This document shows, piece after piece, positions 6,867-15,621 of a stretch of DNA of 64,000 nt (positions are counted from its first letter, which is position 1; each line of letters starts with the position of its first letter). This stretch comes from Paenibacillus algorifonticola (GTDB taxonomy: Bacteria; Bacillota; Bacilli; Paenibacillales; Paenibacillaceae). A program made the position numbers and the translations under genes. The notes under the pieces are model-generated. The model had not been told where the DNA came from and made no database searches. It worked only from the letters and a program-made list of their open reading frames with translations. The DNA is taken from positions 269,181-333,180 of the forward strand of contig NZ_LAQO01000003.1 in the NCBI RefSeq assembly GCF_000971975.1, read 5' to 3'.

Positions 6867-9095
6867 ATGGTTGAGTATCGTGTAAAAGGTCTGACCTGCG
6901 GCCATTGCGCTCATACGATGGAAACGGAAATTCAAAAATTGACGTTTGGCGAAGATGCCAAGCTCAGCTATAATTCGGGCAAGCTGCTGGTCAATGAGCA
7001 AATTTCGATGCAGAAGGTCGAACAAATCTTGAAGTCAGAGGGCGCTTATTTAGAAAAGCTTTCTGCTCCCACTGCCGTTAAAGGCTTGGCCCATAGCGCC
7101 GATCCTCACGCCACTTCGGCTCATGACCACACATGCCAGGATGGGCATTGCCACGGGCATGATGCCCATTCGCATGACGACCATGGACATGATCATAGCC
7201 ATGAAGGCGGAAACTCCCGTATGCTGAAGCTGCTGCTTGCTTCCGGCGTGCTCTATGGCGGAGCGCTGCTGCTGGAGCAGACGCTAAGTGCTCCACTGTT
7301 AATCGCTATATACTTGGCAGCCATTGCTATTAGCGGTTATACGACATTTTGGCGCGGACTACGCAATTTGTTCAAGCTAAAATTCAATATTGATACACTA
7401 ATGACAATTGCGCTTGTTGGCGCCATCGCCATCGGCGAATGGAAGGAAGCGACGCTCGTCGCCGTGTTGTTCGGCGTCAATGAATGGCTGGAAGGCTACG
7501 GCATGGAAAAGGCGCGACGTTCAATGGAGACGCTGCTGCAAGTAGCGCCAAAGGAAGCGACCAAGCTTATAGATGGCAAGGAATTGGTTATTCCCATTAC
7601 CTCACTGAAGGCGCAAGACATCGTCCGCGTCAAGCCGGGCGAGAAAATCCCATCGGACGGTGCTGTTACGGAAGGGAAAAGCTCGGTCAACGAAGCTGCA
7701 CTTACTGGCGAGTCGCTTCCCGTCGACAAAGCGGCCGGGGATAGCGTATTTGGCGGCAGCATCAACAACGAAGGCGTACTGATCATCCGAATTGAGAAAG
7801 CCTATGAGGATTCCTCGCTAGCGAAGATTTTGCATTTGGTAGAAGAAGCTCAGGAAACTAAGACGCCAACGGAGCTGTTTATAAATAAATTCGCCAAATA
7901 TTATACACCGCTTATTATGGCGATTGCTTTGCTTGTTGCCCTGCTCCCTCCTCTGCTGCTTCAAGGGGATTGGACGAAATGGCTTTACCAAGGCCTTTCT
8001 GTGCTTATTGTTGGCTGCCCATGCGCCCTCATTCTTTCTTCGCCCATCGCCATCGTTTCGGGCATTACGCGCAATGCGCGCAACGGCATTTTGATCAAAG
8101 GCGGCGTATATTTGGAGCAGCTTGGAAAAATCGATACGATTGCCTTTGATAAAACAGGCACCTTAACCAAAGGCGAGCCGCATGTCGTCAAGACGGAAGT
8201 TTATGTGGAGACACTTTTCTATAAGGTGGCCGGCGCGATGGAACGTTCCTCCTCCCATCCGCTCGCTAAAGCGGTTATGAAGGCTGTACAAGAAAGTGGA
8301 GTCAGCTTGCCAGAACCAGAGGAAATGATAAATGTAGCTGGCCGTGGAATGGAAGCTGTCATTGATGGGGAACGCTACTGGCTCGGCAATGAAAAAAGCA
8401 TCGCGCATTTAAATTTTCCTGATCAGGTGCGCGACAATATCGAGCAGATGAAGGCGTCTGGACTCACGCTCGTTATTGTTGCTGATGCCCATCAAGTGCT
8501 CGGCCTGTTCGGAATCGCTGATGAAATTCGCGAGGAAAGCCGGGCGGTCATTGCTGCGCTTCATCAGCAGGGCATTAAACGCACCGTCATGCTGACTGGC
8601 GATCACCAAAAAACAGCCGACAAGGTAGCTTCAGCTGTCGGTGTCTCTACCTCCTACGCGGGCCTGCTCCCCGAGGATAAAGTAGCGCGTATTAAAGAGC
8701 TTGCGGAAAGCGGCAAAGTCGCTATGATCGGTGACGGTATTAATGATGCCCCTGCCCTCGCGTCTGCCCAGCTTGGCATTGCCATGGGCAAGGGCACAGA
8801 CAGCGCCATTGAAACGGCAGACATTGTGCTCATGCAGGATCATTTGGGCAAGCTGCCCGAGGCTATTTCTGTTGCCAAGCAGGTAAATCGGGTAATCCGC
8901 TTTAATATTGCGGTTTCACTTGGGCTTAAGGTGCTGGCGCTGCTGCTGACCATACCAGGCTGGCTCACGTTATGGATCGCGATTTTATCCGATATGGGCG
9001 CCACCATTTTCGTCACCTTGGTCAGCTTGACTATTCTCATTCCACTGCGCAAAGCTTATGGGCCGACTTTAAACAGGAGCAAGGCGATAAAATAG
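6867..9095 (+). CDS. Heavy-metal P1B-type ATPase, Zn/Cd/Pb exporter
   Basis: A 742-residue cation pump. It has an N-terminal HMA domain with GLTCGHC (residues about 8-14), then a His/Asp-rich linker (residues 78-115) likely to bind zinc. Membrane helices follow, with the CPC motif near 383 and the phosphorylation motif DKTGTLT near 428. SSSHPLAKAV, MLTGDH and GDGINDAPAL (about 621) come next. The last helices carry LGLKVLALLL and SDMGAT, whose lysine and aspartate are the P1B-2 (ZntA/CadA) metal ligands. Zn(II), Cd(II) and Pb(II) are therefore the likely substrates. Its promoter carries an ArsR-type operator. Confidence 0.95.
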   Translation: MVEYRVKGLTCGHCAHTMETEIQKLTFGEDAKLSYNSGKLLVNEQISMQKVEQILKSEGAYLEKLSAPTAVKGLAHSADPHATSAHDHTCQDGHCHGHDAHSHDDHGHDHSHEGGNSRMLKLLLASGVLYGGALLLEQTLSAPLLIAIYLAAIAISGYTTFWRGLRNLFKLKFNIDTLMTIALVGAIAIGEWKEATLVAVLFGVNEWLEGYGMEKARRSMETLLQVAPKEATKLIDGKELVIPITSLKAQDIVRVKPGEKIPSDGAVTEGKSSVNEAALTGESLPVDKAAGDSVFGGSINNEGVLIIRIEKAYEDSSLAKILHLVEEAQETKTPTELFINKFAKYYTPLIMAIALLVALLPPLLLQGDWTKWLYQGLSVLIVGCPCALILSSPIAIVSGITRNARNGILIKGGVYLEQLGKIDTIAFDKTGTLTKGEPHVVKTEVYVETLFYKVAGAMERSSSHPLAKAVMKAVQESGVSLPEPEEMINVAGRGMEAVIDGERYWLGNEKSIAHLNFPDQVRDNIEQMKASGLTLVIVADAHQVLGLFGIADEIREESRAVIAALHQQGIKRTVMLTGDHQKTADKVASAVGVSTSYAGLLPEDKVARIKELAESGKVAMIGDGINDAPALASAQLGIAMGKGTDSAIETADIVLMQDHLGKLPEAISVAKQVNRVIRFNIAVSLGLKVLALLLTIPGWLTLWIAILSDMGATIFVTLVSLTILIPLRKAYGPTLNRSKAIK

Positions 9096-9130
9096 CGACG
9101 AGATTAAGTTGTTGATTGGCAAGACATACA

Positions 9131-9180
9131 AAGGCAGAGGAACGGGCGCGTGATGCCCTATCCCCTGCCTTTTCTTTTTT
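9131..9180 (+). terminator. Terminator after the metal ATPase
   Basis: Stem AAGGCAGAGG / CCCCTGCCTT with a T-rich tail. Confidence 0.75.
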
Positions 9181-9267
9181 CTAACACCGAACATAACTCA
9201 CAAATAACATATAACGTTAACTTAATAGTTATTTCTCTTAAAATAATTTAATATTTTATAAAATAGC

Positions 9268-9297
9268 TTGTCAGAATCAACTTTTTAATGTTAGTAT
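9268..9297 (+). promoter_or_regulatory. Possible promoter of the riboswitch operon
   Basis: TTGTCA at 9268-9273 and TAGTAT at 9292-9297 with an 18-base spacer, in a very AT-rich stretch (9181-9320) that otherwise holds nothing recognisable. Confidence 0.35.
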
Positions 9298-9324
9298 ACA
9301 TTACATTAAATGAATAACGGTTTT

Positions 9325-9455
9325 ACAGTTTACTAGGGTTCCGCCAATTCGGGTCAGGTCCGAGAGTAAACCGCTGCCGCTACCTTAATGCGCCAGTGAC
9401 ACGGAGGGATAAAAACCCGGGAGATTATTTAATAAATAATCTCCCGGGTTTTTTA
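9325..9455 (+). ncRNA. Guanidine-I (ykkC-class) riboswitch with expression-platform terminator
   Basis: The conserved ykkC landmarks appear in order: CTAGGGTTCCG (9333-9343), GGTCCGAGAG (9357-9366), and ACACGGAGGGATAAAA followed by CCCGGGAGA (9400-9424). CAGTTTACT and AGTAAAC can close P1. The 3' CCCGGGAGA is also the left arm of a perfect 14-bp terminator (9416-9429 with 9435-9448) ending in TTTTTT, so ligand binding should prevent termination. The GGTCCGAGAG and ACACGG blocks favour the guanidine subtype over the ppGpp/PRPP subtypes. Exact subtype needs alignment. Confidence 0.9.
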
Positions 9456-9475
9456 TTTTTATTAGGGAGGTGCCT

Positions 9476-9505
9476 GTGCTTCAGCCTATTAGAACGATTG
9501 GATAA
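9476..9505 (+). other. Possible 9-codon leader ORF after the riboswitch
   Basis: GTG start, five bases after GGGAGG (9465-9470), encoding nine residues and ending in TAA before the lipoprotein gene. It lies right after the riboswitch terminator. Translation is unproven. Confidence 0.2.
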
Positions 9506-9539
9506 GCAAGCCTAAAACTTTCACTTGGAGGAATCACCT

Positions 9540-10580
9540 ATGACAAAAAAGCACATGTTTACCACACTGTCACTCCTGCTCTCCGTTTTGCTCTTTATTG
9601 CTGGATGCAGCAGCAGTAATGCAACCAGCCCAGCCCCAGCCCTTACCTCTTCTCCATCCGGCGAACAGATCGCGGGCAACGACAGCGAGGGCAGCTCCAA
9701 AACGATTCGTTTCGGCTATAGTCCTTGGATTGGCTCTGTAGGTGCCATCATCGCACAAGCTAAAAACATTTTCGCGGAAAAGGGCGTCAACGTCGAATTT
9801 GTAAAAATGGAAGGCAGCACGAAGGATGCTTTTATGTCAGGCAAACTAGATGTAGTCGTACAATCGCTCGATGGCGTCGTTCAGATGAAATCCAAAGAAA
9901 AGGCAGATGACCCGATCCAAATTATTGCGGTCGTTGACAAATCCAAAGGTGCAGACGGCATTATTGCCAATGAATCCGTTACCTCTTTAGCGGAGCTTAA
10001 AGGTAAAAGCGTAGCCGTATCTATCGGCTCTCTCGCCCATTTTCTTCTGCTCCACGCACTGGAGACGGTTGGATTGCAAGAATCGGATGTCAACATCGTG
10101 AATATGGACAACAACCTTGCGGGTTCAACCTTCATGTCTGGCCAAGTCGACGCAGCGGTTACATGGGAGCCTTACCTTTCCCAGGCTGTAGAAAAAAACG
10201 GTCATCTATTGTACTCCACAGCCGACGCACCTGATCTAATTGTCGATACGCTCGTCACAAGGAAAAGCATGATTGACCAGTATCCTGAAGAGCTGAAAAA
10301 AATGGCGGAAGCCTTTGATGGAGGCCTCGCCTTGTTCAACAACGGCGACGAAGGCAAGCAGCTTGTTGGCGATGAGCTAGGCATGGACCTCGAAGCTGTT
10401 AAAAGTACAGCTGCAACGCTTGATTTAACTACGCTTGAGGATTCCAAAAAAATGCTATTAGAGGATAAGGCGGCTTGGGAGCAGCAAATGGCTGCATTCG
10501 TTCAATTTTTTATCTCCCAAAAAATATTGACCGAGTCGCTCGACACAAGCGGCATCATTAATCCTTTCCTGTTTAACTAA
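9540..10580 (+). CDS. ABC transporter substrate-binding lipoprotein (SsuA/TauA/NMT1 type)
   Basis: A 346-residue lipoprotein. A type II signal peptide ends in the lipobox IAGC, followed by a Ser-rich linker. The mature fold is the NitT/TauT periplasmic-binding type (IRFGYSPWIGSVGAIIA, FMSGKLDVVV, FMSGQVDAAVTWEPY). The start is the ATG at 9540, eight bases after GGAGG. Downstream are its permease, ATPase and a hydrolase, and upstream is the guanidine-I riboswitch. Guanidine or a guanidino compound is therefore the likely ligand, by context only; related proteins bind sulfonates, nitrate or thiamine precursors. Confidence 0.88.
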   Translation: MTKKHMFTTLSLLLSVLLFIAGCSSSNATSPAPALTSSPSGEQIAGNDSEGSSKTIRFGYSPWIGSVGAIIAQAKNIFAEKGVNVEFVKMEGSTKDAFMSGKLDVVVQSLDGVVQMKSKEKADDPIQIIAVVDKSKGADGIIANESVTSLAELKGKSVAVSIGSLAHFLLLHALETVGLQESDVNIVNMDNNLAGSTFMSGQVDAAVTWEPYLSQAVEKNGHLLYSTADAPDLIVDTLVTRKSMIDQYPEELKKMAEAFDGGLALFNNGDEGKQLVGDELGMDLEAVKSTAATLDLTTLEDSKKMLLEDKAAWEQQMAAFVQFFISQKILTESLDTSGIINPFLFN

Positions 10581-10607
10581 ACAGCTAGCTATGTAAAATA
10601 TCGATGC

Positions 10608-10645
10608 GAACGGATGCGTCGGGTTACTCTAGCTGCTATCCGTTC
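10608..10645 (+). other. Intercistronic hairpin
   Basis: GAACGGAT pairs with ATCCGTTC, with no T run. It sits between the binding-protein and permease genes, where such hairpins often stabilise the upstream mRNA. Confidence 0.45.
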
Positions 10646-10669
10646 TCATAAACAGGAGGAACAACGTTG

Positions 10670-11470
10670 ATGGAAACCTTATCCAACCTTTTTAAAATCC
10701 GTGGGGAGATGAGCCGTAAAGCTTATTTGGCCACAGTTGTCGGTACCTTTGCCGCCGTGTTTGTTTTGTGGAGTTTATTAAGCTACTCTCAGCTGGTCGA
10801 CCCGACCTTTCTGCCATCGCCTGGCACAGTCGGCAAAACCTTTTGGCACAGCGTACTGAGCGCTGATTTCTGGGGTTACGTCGGAATCAGCTCCTACCGG
10901 GTACTGATGGGATATTTGTTTACCTGCCTGCTTGCTATTCCGCTCGGCATTTTAGCAGGCACGTTTAAATTTGCTGAAGCTGTTCTTGTACCGCTTACCG
11001 AATTCATTCGTTATATGCCCGCTACCGCCTTTATTCCACTCATTATTGTTTGGATTGGGCTTGGAGAGCCAGCAAAAATCATGGTCATTTTCGTAGGCTG
11101 CTTCTTTCAAATGCTGCTGATGGTTGCCGATAACGCCCGCGCAGTATCCAATGATTTGCTGCAGGCCTCCTATACGCTGGGTGCGGGCAAGCTGCAGGTG
11201 CTTCGCAAGGTGCTCCTCCCTGCGCTGCTGCCGGAGCTTATGAATACGATGCGCCTTATTATGGGCTGGGCATGGTCTTACCTCATCGCCGCTGAACTGT
11301 TTGCCGCCAGCTCGGGGCTAGGATTTATGATTATTAGAGCGCAGCGCTATTTGCAGACTGATATGATTTTCATGGGCATACTCGTTATCGGCATGCTCGG
11401 CCTCATCATTGATCGCTTGTTTGCTTTACTGAACAAAAAGCTATTTCCATGGGCAGAAGGAGGACGCTAA
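10670..11470 (+). CDS. ABC transporter permease (SsuC/TauC type)
   Basis: A 266-residue inner-membrane permease with about six helices. The cytoplasmic EAA-like loop reads ASYTLGAGKLQVLRKVLLPA and precedes LLPELMNTMRLIMGWAW. It pairs with the binding protein before it and the ATPase after it. The start is the ATG at 10670, ten bases after AGGAGG. A TTG at 10667 is an alternative. Together with the riboswitch, the set resembles the nitrate/sulfonate-like importers found behind guanidine-I elements. Confidence 0.9.
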   Translation: METLSNLFKIRGEMSRKAYLATVVGTFAAVFVLWSLLSYSQLVDPTFLPSPGTVGKTFWHSVLSADFWGYVGISSYRVLMGYLFTCLLAIPLGILAGTFKFAEAVLVPLTEFIRYMPATAFIPLIIVWIGLGEPAKIMVIFVGCFFQMLLMVADNARAVSNDLLQASYTLGAGKLQVLRKVLLPALLPELMNTMRLIMGWAWSYLIAAELFAASSGLGFMIIRAQRYLQTDMIFMGILVIGMLGLIIDRLFALLNKKLFPWAEGGR

Positions 11471-11471
11471 G

Positions 11472-12284
11472 ATGAATACTTTCCCCTCACAAACGGAGCA
11501 GCATGCAGCAGTTAAAAGGCCAGCTGCCAGAGCCAGCAAAATTATCGTCGACAGCCTGTCCAAAACTTACACAACCAAATCCGGCAGCTTCACTGCGCTG
11601 GATCAAGTGTCGGCACATATTTTGGAAAATGAATTCGTGACGCTCGTTGGTCCGTCCGGCTGTGGCAAATCGACGATGCTGCGGGTGCTTGCGGGCCTTG
11701 AGGAAGCAAGCTCCGGCAGCGCCTCCATAGCGGGCAGGCGTATAACCGGTCCCGGCGCAGACCGCGGCGTTGTTTTCCAATCCTATACGTTGTTTCCTTG
11801 GCTCTCAGTACGCGACAATATTGAATTTGGCTTGGAGCTGAAAGGAACCCCCAAGCTGCAGCGGCTTGAAGTGTCGGATAAATATTTGGAGCTGGTCGGC
11901 TTGACGAAATTCGCTGATGCTTATCCGAAGCAGCTGTCCGGCGGAATGAAGCAGCGCGTAGCTATCGCCAGAGCATTAGCCAATTCTCCGGAAATGCTGC
12001 TGATGGATGAGCCTTTCGCCGCTTTGGACGCCCAGACGCGCAGCGATATGCAGGAGCTGCTCATGAACATTCAAAAGCATGAGCACGCCACCATTTTGTT
12101 TATTACGCATGATATTGATGAGGCCATTTTCCTATCGGAGCGCTTATACGTAATGAAAAGCCGTCCTGGGCGCATCGTACGCGAAATTGAAATTCCAGCC
12201 GCTATGCGCCAAAATAAAGAGCTCAGAGATTCGGAGCCCTTCATCCAATTAAAACGGGAAATTGTAGATTTGCTTCATGCCTGA
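11472..12284 (+). CDS. ABC transporter ATP-binding protein (SsuB/TauB type)
   Basis: A 270-residue nucleotide-binding subunit. Visible motifs are Walker A GPSGCGKST, Q-loop VVFQSYTLFPW, signature LSGGMKQRVAIARAL, Walker B LLMDEPFAALD and switch FITHDIDEA. One base separates it from the permease stop, and its AAGGAGG lies in the permease end, so translation is coupled. It energises the importer encoded by the two preceding genes. Confidence 0.93.
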   Translation: MNTFPSQTEQHAAVKRPAARASKIIVDSLSKTYTTKSGSFTALDQVSAHILENEFVTLVGPSGCGKSTMLRVLAGLEEASSGSASIAGRRITGPGADRGVVFQSYTLFPWLSVRDNIEFGLELKGTPKLQRLEVSDKYLELVGLTKFADAYPKQLSGGMKQRVAIARALANSPEMLLMDEPFAALDAQTRSDMQELLMNIQKHEHATILFITHDIDEAIFLSERLYVMKSRPGRIVREIEIPAAMRQNKELRDSEPFIQLKREIVDLLHA

Positions 12285-12308
12285 CCGATGAAAAAAGGAG
12301 GATCGTTT

Positions 12309-13091
12309 ATGACATCAATTAAACGCTTTTATGTATTGCTAGTTGGATATGAGACGGTGCCCAAGTCATTGTCGCTGCGAGGCAGCGATAGCCGCATCAT
12401 GATTGCCGAGCCGATATGCTGTTATTTGGTTGAAACGGATACAGGATGGATTTTAATGGATACAGGTTTAGATGAATCGCGGCTCCGTGATCCGGAGTTG
12501 GCGAAGCAGTTTTATACGAGCCGCGGCTGGAGCGTCCTTCCTATCGTCAGCCCCGCCCACTCGCTCCTTGACCAGTTGAGCGTGATTGGTGTCCAGCCAG
12601 CAGATATTACCCGTGTTTTTCTTTCCCATATGGAAGCTGATCATACCGGTTATCTGAAGCTTTTCCGGCATGCCAAAGTATATGTCCAACGTGCAGAATA
12701 TATTTTCGCCACGGAGACGCCTCCCTTTTTGGGCAATATTACAGAGGATTATGACTTTCCAGATATCGATTGGCAGCTTCTTGATGGCGATGCTGAGCTG
12801 GTGCCCGGCCTGCAAATGGTTTCGACGCCCGGGCATACGCCGGGCCATCAATCCGCTGTCGTAACACTCCCAAGCGGGACACAACTCGTGCTCACCTTCG
12901 ATGCTGGCGATTTCCTCGAAAACTTTGAGCAGGAACAGCTGCCTGGCTCGGCAAGCGGTGGCGACGAGGCCGCGCTTGCCTCCATCCGCAGGCTGAATGA
13001 GCTCGCGAAACAGCCTGGGAGCATGCTTTTTCCCTTTCATGATCCAGTCTTTATTCAAGGTGTTAAGCTTGCCCCGCTCTATTATGAATAG
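12309..13091 (+). CDS. Metallo-beta-lactamase-fold hydrolase, lactonase-like, HxExDH variant
   Basis: A 260-residue MBL-fold protein related to N-acyl homoserine lactonase-like hydrolases. The metal ligands would be H107-x-E109-x-D111-H112 (SHMEADHTG), H176 (TPGHTPGH), D198 (FDAGD) and H244 (FPFHDP). The usual second histidine of HxHxDH is a glutamate here. That pattern is known from flavodiiron MBL domains, so a diiron or altered dinuclear site is possible. The start at 12309 follows AAGGAGG; the ATG at 12288 overlaps this site and is unlikely. Only 24 bases separate it from the ATPase gene, so it belongs to the riboswitch operon. The substrate is unknown. Confidence 0.85.
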   Translation: MTSIKRFYVLLVGYETVPKSLSLRGSDSRIMIAEPICCYLVETDTGWILMDTGLDESRLRDPELAKQFYTSRGWSVLPIVSPAHSLLDQLSVIGVQPADITRVFLSHMEADHTGYLKLFRHAKVYVQRAEYIFATETPPFLGNITEDYDFPDIDWQLLDGDAELVPGLQMVSTPGHTPGHQSAVVTLPSGTQLVLTFDAGDFLENFEQEQLPGSASGGDEAALASIRRLNELAKQPGSMLFPFHDPVFIQGVKLAPLYYE

Positions 13092-13112
13092 AGGAACATA
13101 GTTCACCCGCCT

Positions 13113-14471
13113 TTAATAAAAATGGTTGGCCCGCTTTACTTCCTCCACAATGGCCGCAATGCCCTCATCGATTTGCCCCTCGCTTGCCCGGGAGATGCTG
13201 ATTCGCAAAAACTTCTCCCGCTCCAGATAACCCGGCAAATAAAAGCCTTTCCCGTCGACAGTCCGAATATGTTTTGCCGATAGCCGACTCATTAACTGCT
13301 CCATATTGACGGTAATAGGCAGTCTATACTGGGTGTAAATGCCCGAGCTCACACCCGAAGCTTGAATAAGCCCAGCTCCGTTATGCCGTTTTAGCGCTTC
13401 GTTCAGCGCCAGCATACGAGAGGTATAGAGGCTGCTTATGGCGCGCTTATGGCGTTCATACATGCCATTTTTAATATAAATGTCCAGAGCCGCTTGCGAG
13501 AGGAATGACGTATCGCCGTATTTTTTATGGCGGTAAAACGTTTCAATGAGCTGTTCCGGCAATACAGCAGCACCAAGGCGCAAGCCTGGAAAAATAATTT
13601 TCGAGAAGCTTTTCAAATAAACGACATGCTGCGTCAAATCGTAGGCATAAATCGGATCAAACCCCCGTTCCACCCCCAAATCTGCCATATAGTCATCTTC
13701 GACAATGTAGACATCATATTTTTTCGCCAAAGCAGCTATTGCCTTCCGTTCCTCGGTTGTGTAGGAGGTGCCCAGCGGATTGTGATAACGCGACATGGTG
13801 TAAAAAAATTTAATATCCCCGTTCCGAAATAGCCGCTCCAGCTCCTGTAAGCTGATTCCTGCTGCGGTGCGGGCAATGACAGCTGTCGGCAGCTGCTCGA
13901 TTTCCAGAAGCCGCAAATAAAGATTGTACGTTGGCTGTTCAACGAGAATGGTGCGCTTGCCATTCGGGAACGGCATTTTCGCTAATATTTCCAGCGCCTG
14001 CTGGGCGCCTGACGTCACGAAAATCCGCTCGGTTTTCGCAAACACCTGGTCATTGGCCAAATGGCGCACGAGCGTTTCGCGAAGCTCAGCCATTCCTTGA
14101 GGATCGCCATACGTAAACAGATGATATTTATACGTATCAATGGCTTTATTCAAGCAATGCTGAAAGTCCAAATACGGAAACACAAACAAATCAGGCGATG
14201 CCGATGAAAAATCAATGCCCTCCCTTTGAACGCCATCTTCACTCTGCCCGCTTCCGCTGCCCTCCTTGTCCACTACATAATAGCCGCTCTGCGGTATAGA
14301 ATAGATCGCATGGCGCTTCTCCAGCTCCGCATACGCACGGGTAATCGTATTTGTGCTGCAGCCGTACAGCTCCGCAGCTTTGCGGACAGACACCAGCTTG
14401 CTGCCTGGACGATAGTGCCCATCGCGAATTTTCTCTTCCATGTCGGACAAAATCGCAAAATACTTTTTCAT
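13113..14471 (-). CDS. MocR family regulator (GntR helix-turn-helix fused to aminotransferase-like domain)
   Basis: A 452-residue MocR/PdxR-type regulator. An N-terminal GntR winged helix (KLVSVRKAAELYGCSTNTI, residues about 24-42) is joined by a linker to a fold-type I PLP domain. The PLP lysine lies in YLKSFSKIIFPGLRLG. Such proteins bind PLP and sense amino-group compounds or PLP itself, and commonly control a neighbouring divergent gene. The start ATG at 14471 is chosen because GGAGGGG precedes it; the ORF opens 10 codons earlier. It is convergent with the MBL gene and divergent from a DMT exporter. Confidence 0.9.
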   Translation of the reverse strand: MKKYFAILSDMEEKIRDGHYRPGSKLVSVRKAAELYGCSTNTITRAYAELEKRHAIYSIPQSGYYVVDKEGSGSGQSEDGVQREGIDFSSASPDLFVFPYLDFQHCLNKAIDTYKYHLFTYGDPQGMAELRETLVRHLANDQVFAKTERIFVTSGAQQALEILAKMPFPNGKRTILVEQPTYNLYLRLLEIEQLPTAVIARTAAGISLQELERLFRNGDIKFFYTMSRYHNPLGTSYTTEERKAIAALAKKYDVYIVEDDYMADLGVERGFDPIYAYDLTQHVVYLKSFSKIIFPGLRLGAAVLPEQLIETFYRHKKYGDTSFLSQAALDIYIKNGMYERHKRAISSLYTSRMLALNEALKRHNGAGLIQASGVSSGIYTQYRLPITVNMEQLMSRLSAKHIRTVDGKGFYLPGYLEREKFLRISISRASEGQIDEGIAAIVEEVKRANHFY

Positions 14472-14510
14472 ATTGCCCCTCCCTGCTCTTGCTGCCTTCA
14501 CTCTCCCGTT

Positions 14511-14516
14511 ATTATA
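14511..14516 (-). promoter_or_regulatory. -10 element of the mocR-like gene
   Basis: TATAAT on the minus strand. Its expected -35 region falls in the palindrome at 14531-14546. Confidence 0.4.
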
Positions 14517-14530
14517 CCGTATATTGTCCG

Positions 14531-14546
14531 ACTGTATTGATACAGT
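14531..14546. promoter_or_regulatory. Palindrome in the mocR/DMT divergent promoter
   Basis: Perfect dyad ACTGTAT-TG-ATACAGT. It overlaps the likely -35 (TTGATA, 14537-14542) of the exporter and the -35 zone of the regulator gene. TATTG also repeats 13 bases apart (14522 and 14535), as in MocR sites. It is a likely shared operator. Confidence 0.5.
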
Positions 14547-14654
14547 TTGCGAAAACAGCTATCGTGCGGCACTGCCAAATGCTTTATCTTTAATTTAACA
14601 GATGAGACGTTCGCGAACACGACCTCGCTTAACCTAAGGAAGGAAGTTTTCCCT

Positions 14655-15611
14655 ATGAAACAAAAAAGTATAAAGCTCGCCTATTTATTCGCTGTATTAA
14701 ATGCCGTCATTATCGGCTTCTCCTTTTTATTCGCCAAGCTGTCGCTCGGAAGCGCCCAGCCGCTAGATACGCTCACGTTCCGGTTTGCTTTTTCGTTCAT
14801 CATTATGACGATTCCGGTAGCACTAGGCATGATTAAGCTGAATTATCGCGGCAAGCCCATATTTAAAGCGTTTCTGCTTGCAGCGATGTATCCGCTCGGC
14901 TTTTTCACCCTTCAAGCTTTTGGCCTGCTGCATGCAAGCTCCGCTGAAGGCGGCATTTTATATGCATTTACGCCCGTTGTGACGATGATTATCGCGTCCA
15001 TTTTTCTGAAAGAAACGACGACCCTACTGCAAAAGCTATCGATTTTCCTCTCGGTATTTGGCGTTGTGTTCATTTTCTTGATGAAGGGCAGCAGCATCGA
15101 TTTATCCAATATGCTAGGCATTTCCCTGCTGTTTCTGACCTGCTTCGCTTTTGCCGGCTATAGCGTGCTGGCACGCTCGCTTTCCAAGCATTTTAGCCCG
15201 GCAGAAATTACGTATTTGATGCTCGGGATCGGTTTTGTAGTGTTTCTCACGATATCACTGGTGCAGCACACGGCTGCGGGGACGATGGGCAGCTTCCTTA
15301 CACCGCTGAGCAGCGGGTCCTTCCTGCTATCCATCTTCTATTTGGGAGTTATCTCCTCGCTCATCACATCGCTGACGTCCAATTACATTTTGGGGCAGAT
15401 CGAAGCGTCGAAAATGAGCGTATTTACCAACTTATCGACGATCGTATCTATGGCGGGCGGTGCACTTTTCCTTGGTGAAGAGCTGACTGTGTATCATGTC
15501 ATTGGTTCCCTATTTATTATTGCGGGGGTTGTCGGCACCAATCTGCTGGGCAGCAAGCGTAAACGGCTGTCGCCGTCCTCTGGCGGTGAAGCTACCGTTT
15601 CGAGGGTGTAA
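14655..15611 (+). CDS. EamA/DMT family transporter
   Basis: A 318-residue membrane protein with about ten helices in two EamA repeats. The first begins AYLFAVLNAVIIGFSFLFAK, and the second carries AGYSVLARSLSKHFSP and FLGEELTVYHVIGSLFIIAG. Members export amino acids or small metabolites. The start ATG at 14655 follows AAGGAAGG. It is divergent from the MocR-like regulator and probably its target, so a substrate with an amino group is a reasonable guess. Confidence 0.85.
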   Translation: MKQKSIKLAYLFAVLNAVIIGFSFLFAKLSLGSAQPLDTLTFRFAFSFIIMTIPVALGMIKLNYRGKPIFKAFLLAAMYPLGFFTLQAFGLLHASSAEGGILYAFTPVVTMIIASIFLKETTTLLQKLSIFLSVFGVVFIFLMKGSSIDLSNMLGISLLFLTCFAFAGYSVLARSLSKHFSPAEITYLMLGIGFVVFLTISLVQHTAAGTMGSFLTPLSSGSFLLSIFYLGVISSLITSLTSNYILGQIEASKMSVFTNLSTIVSMAGGALFLGEELTVYHVIGSLFIIAGVVGTNLLGSKRKRLSPSSGGEATVSRV

Positions 15612-15621
15612 TATAAGCCGA

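Noticed and set aside
12468..13106. A 212-codon minus-strand frame over the MBL gene
   Set aside because: Antisense shadow of a gene with clear MBL residues.
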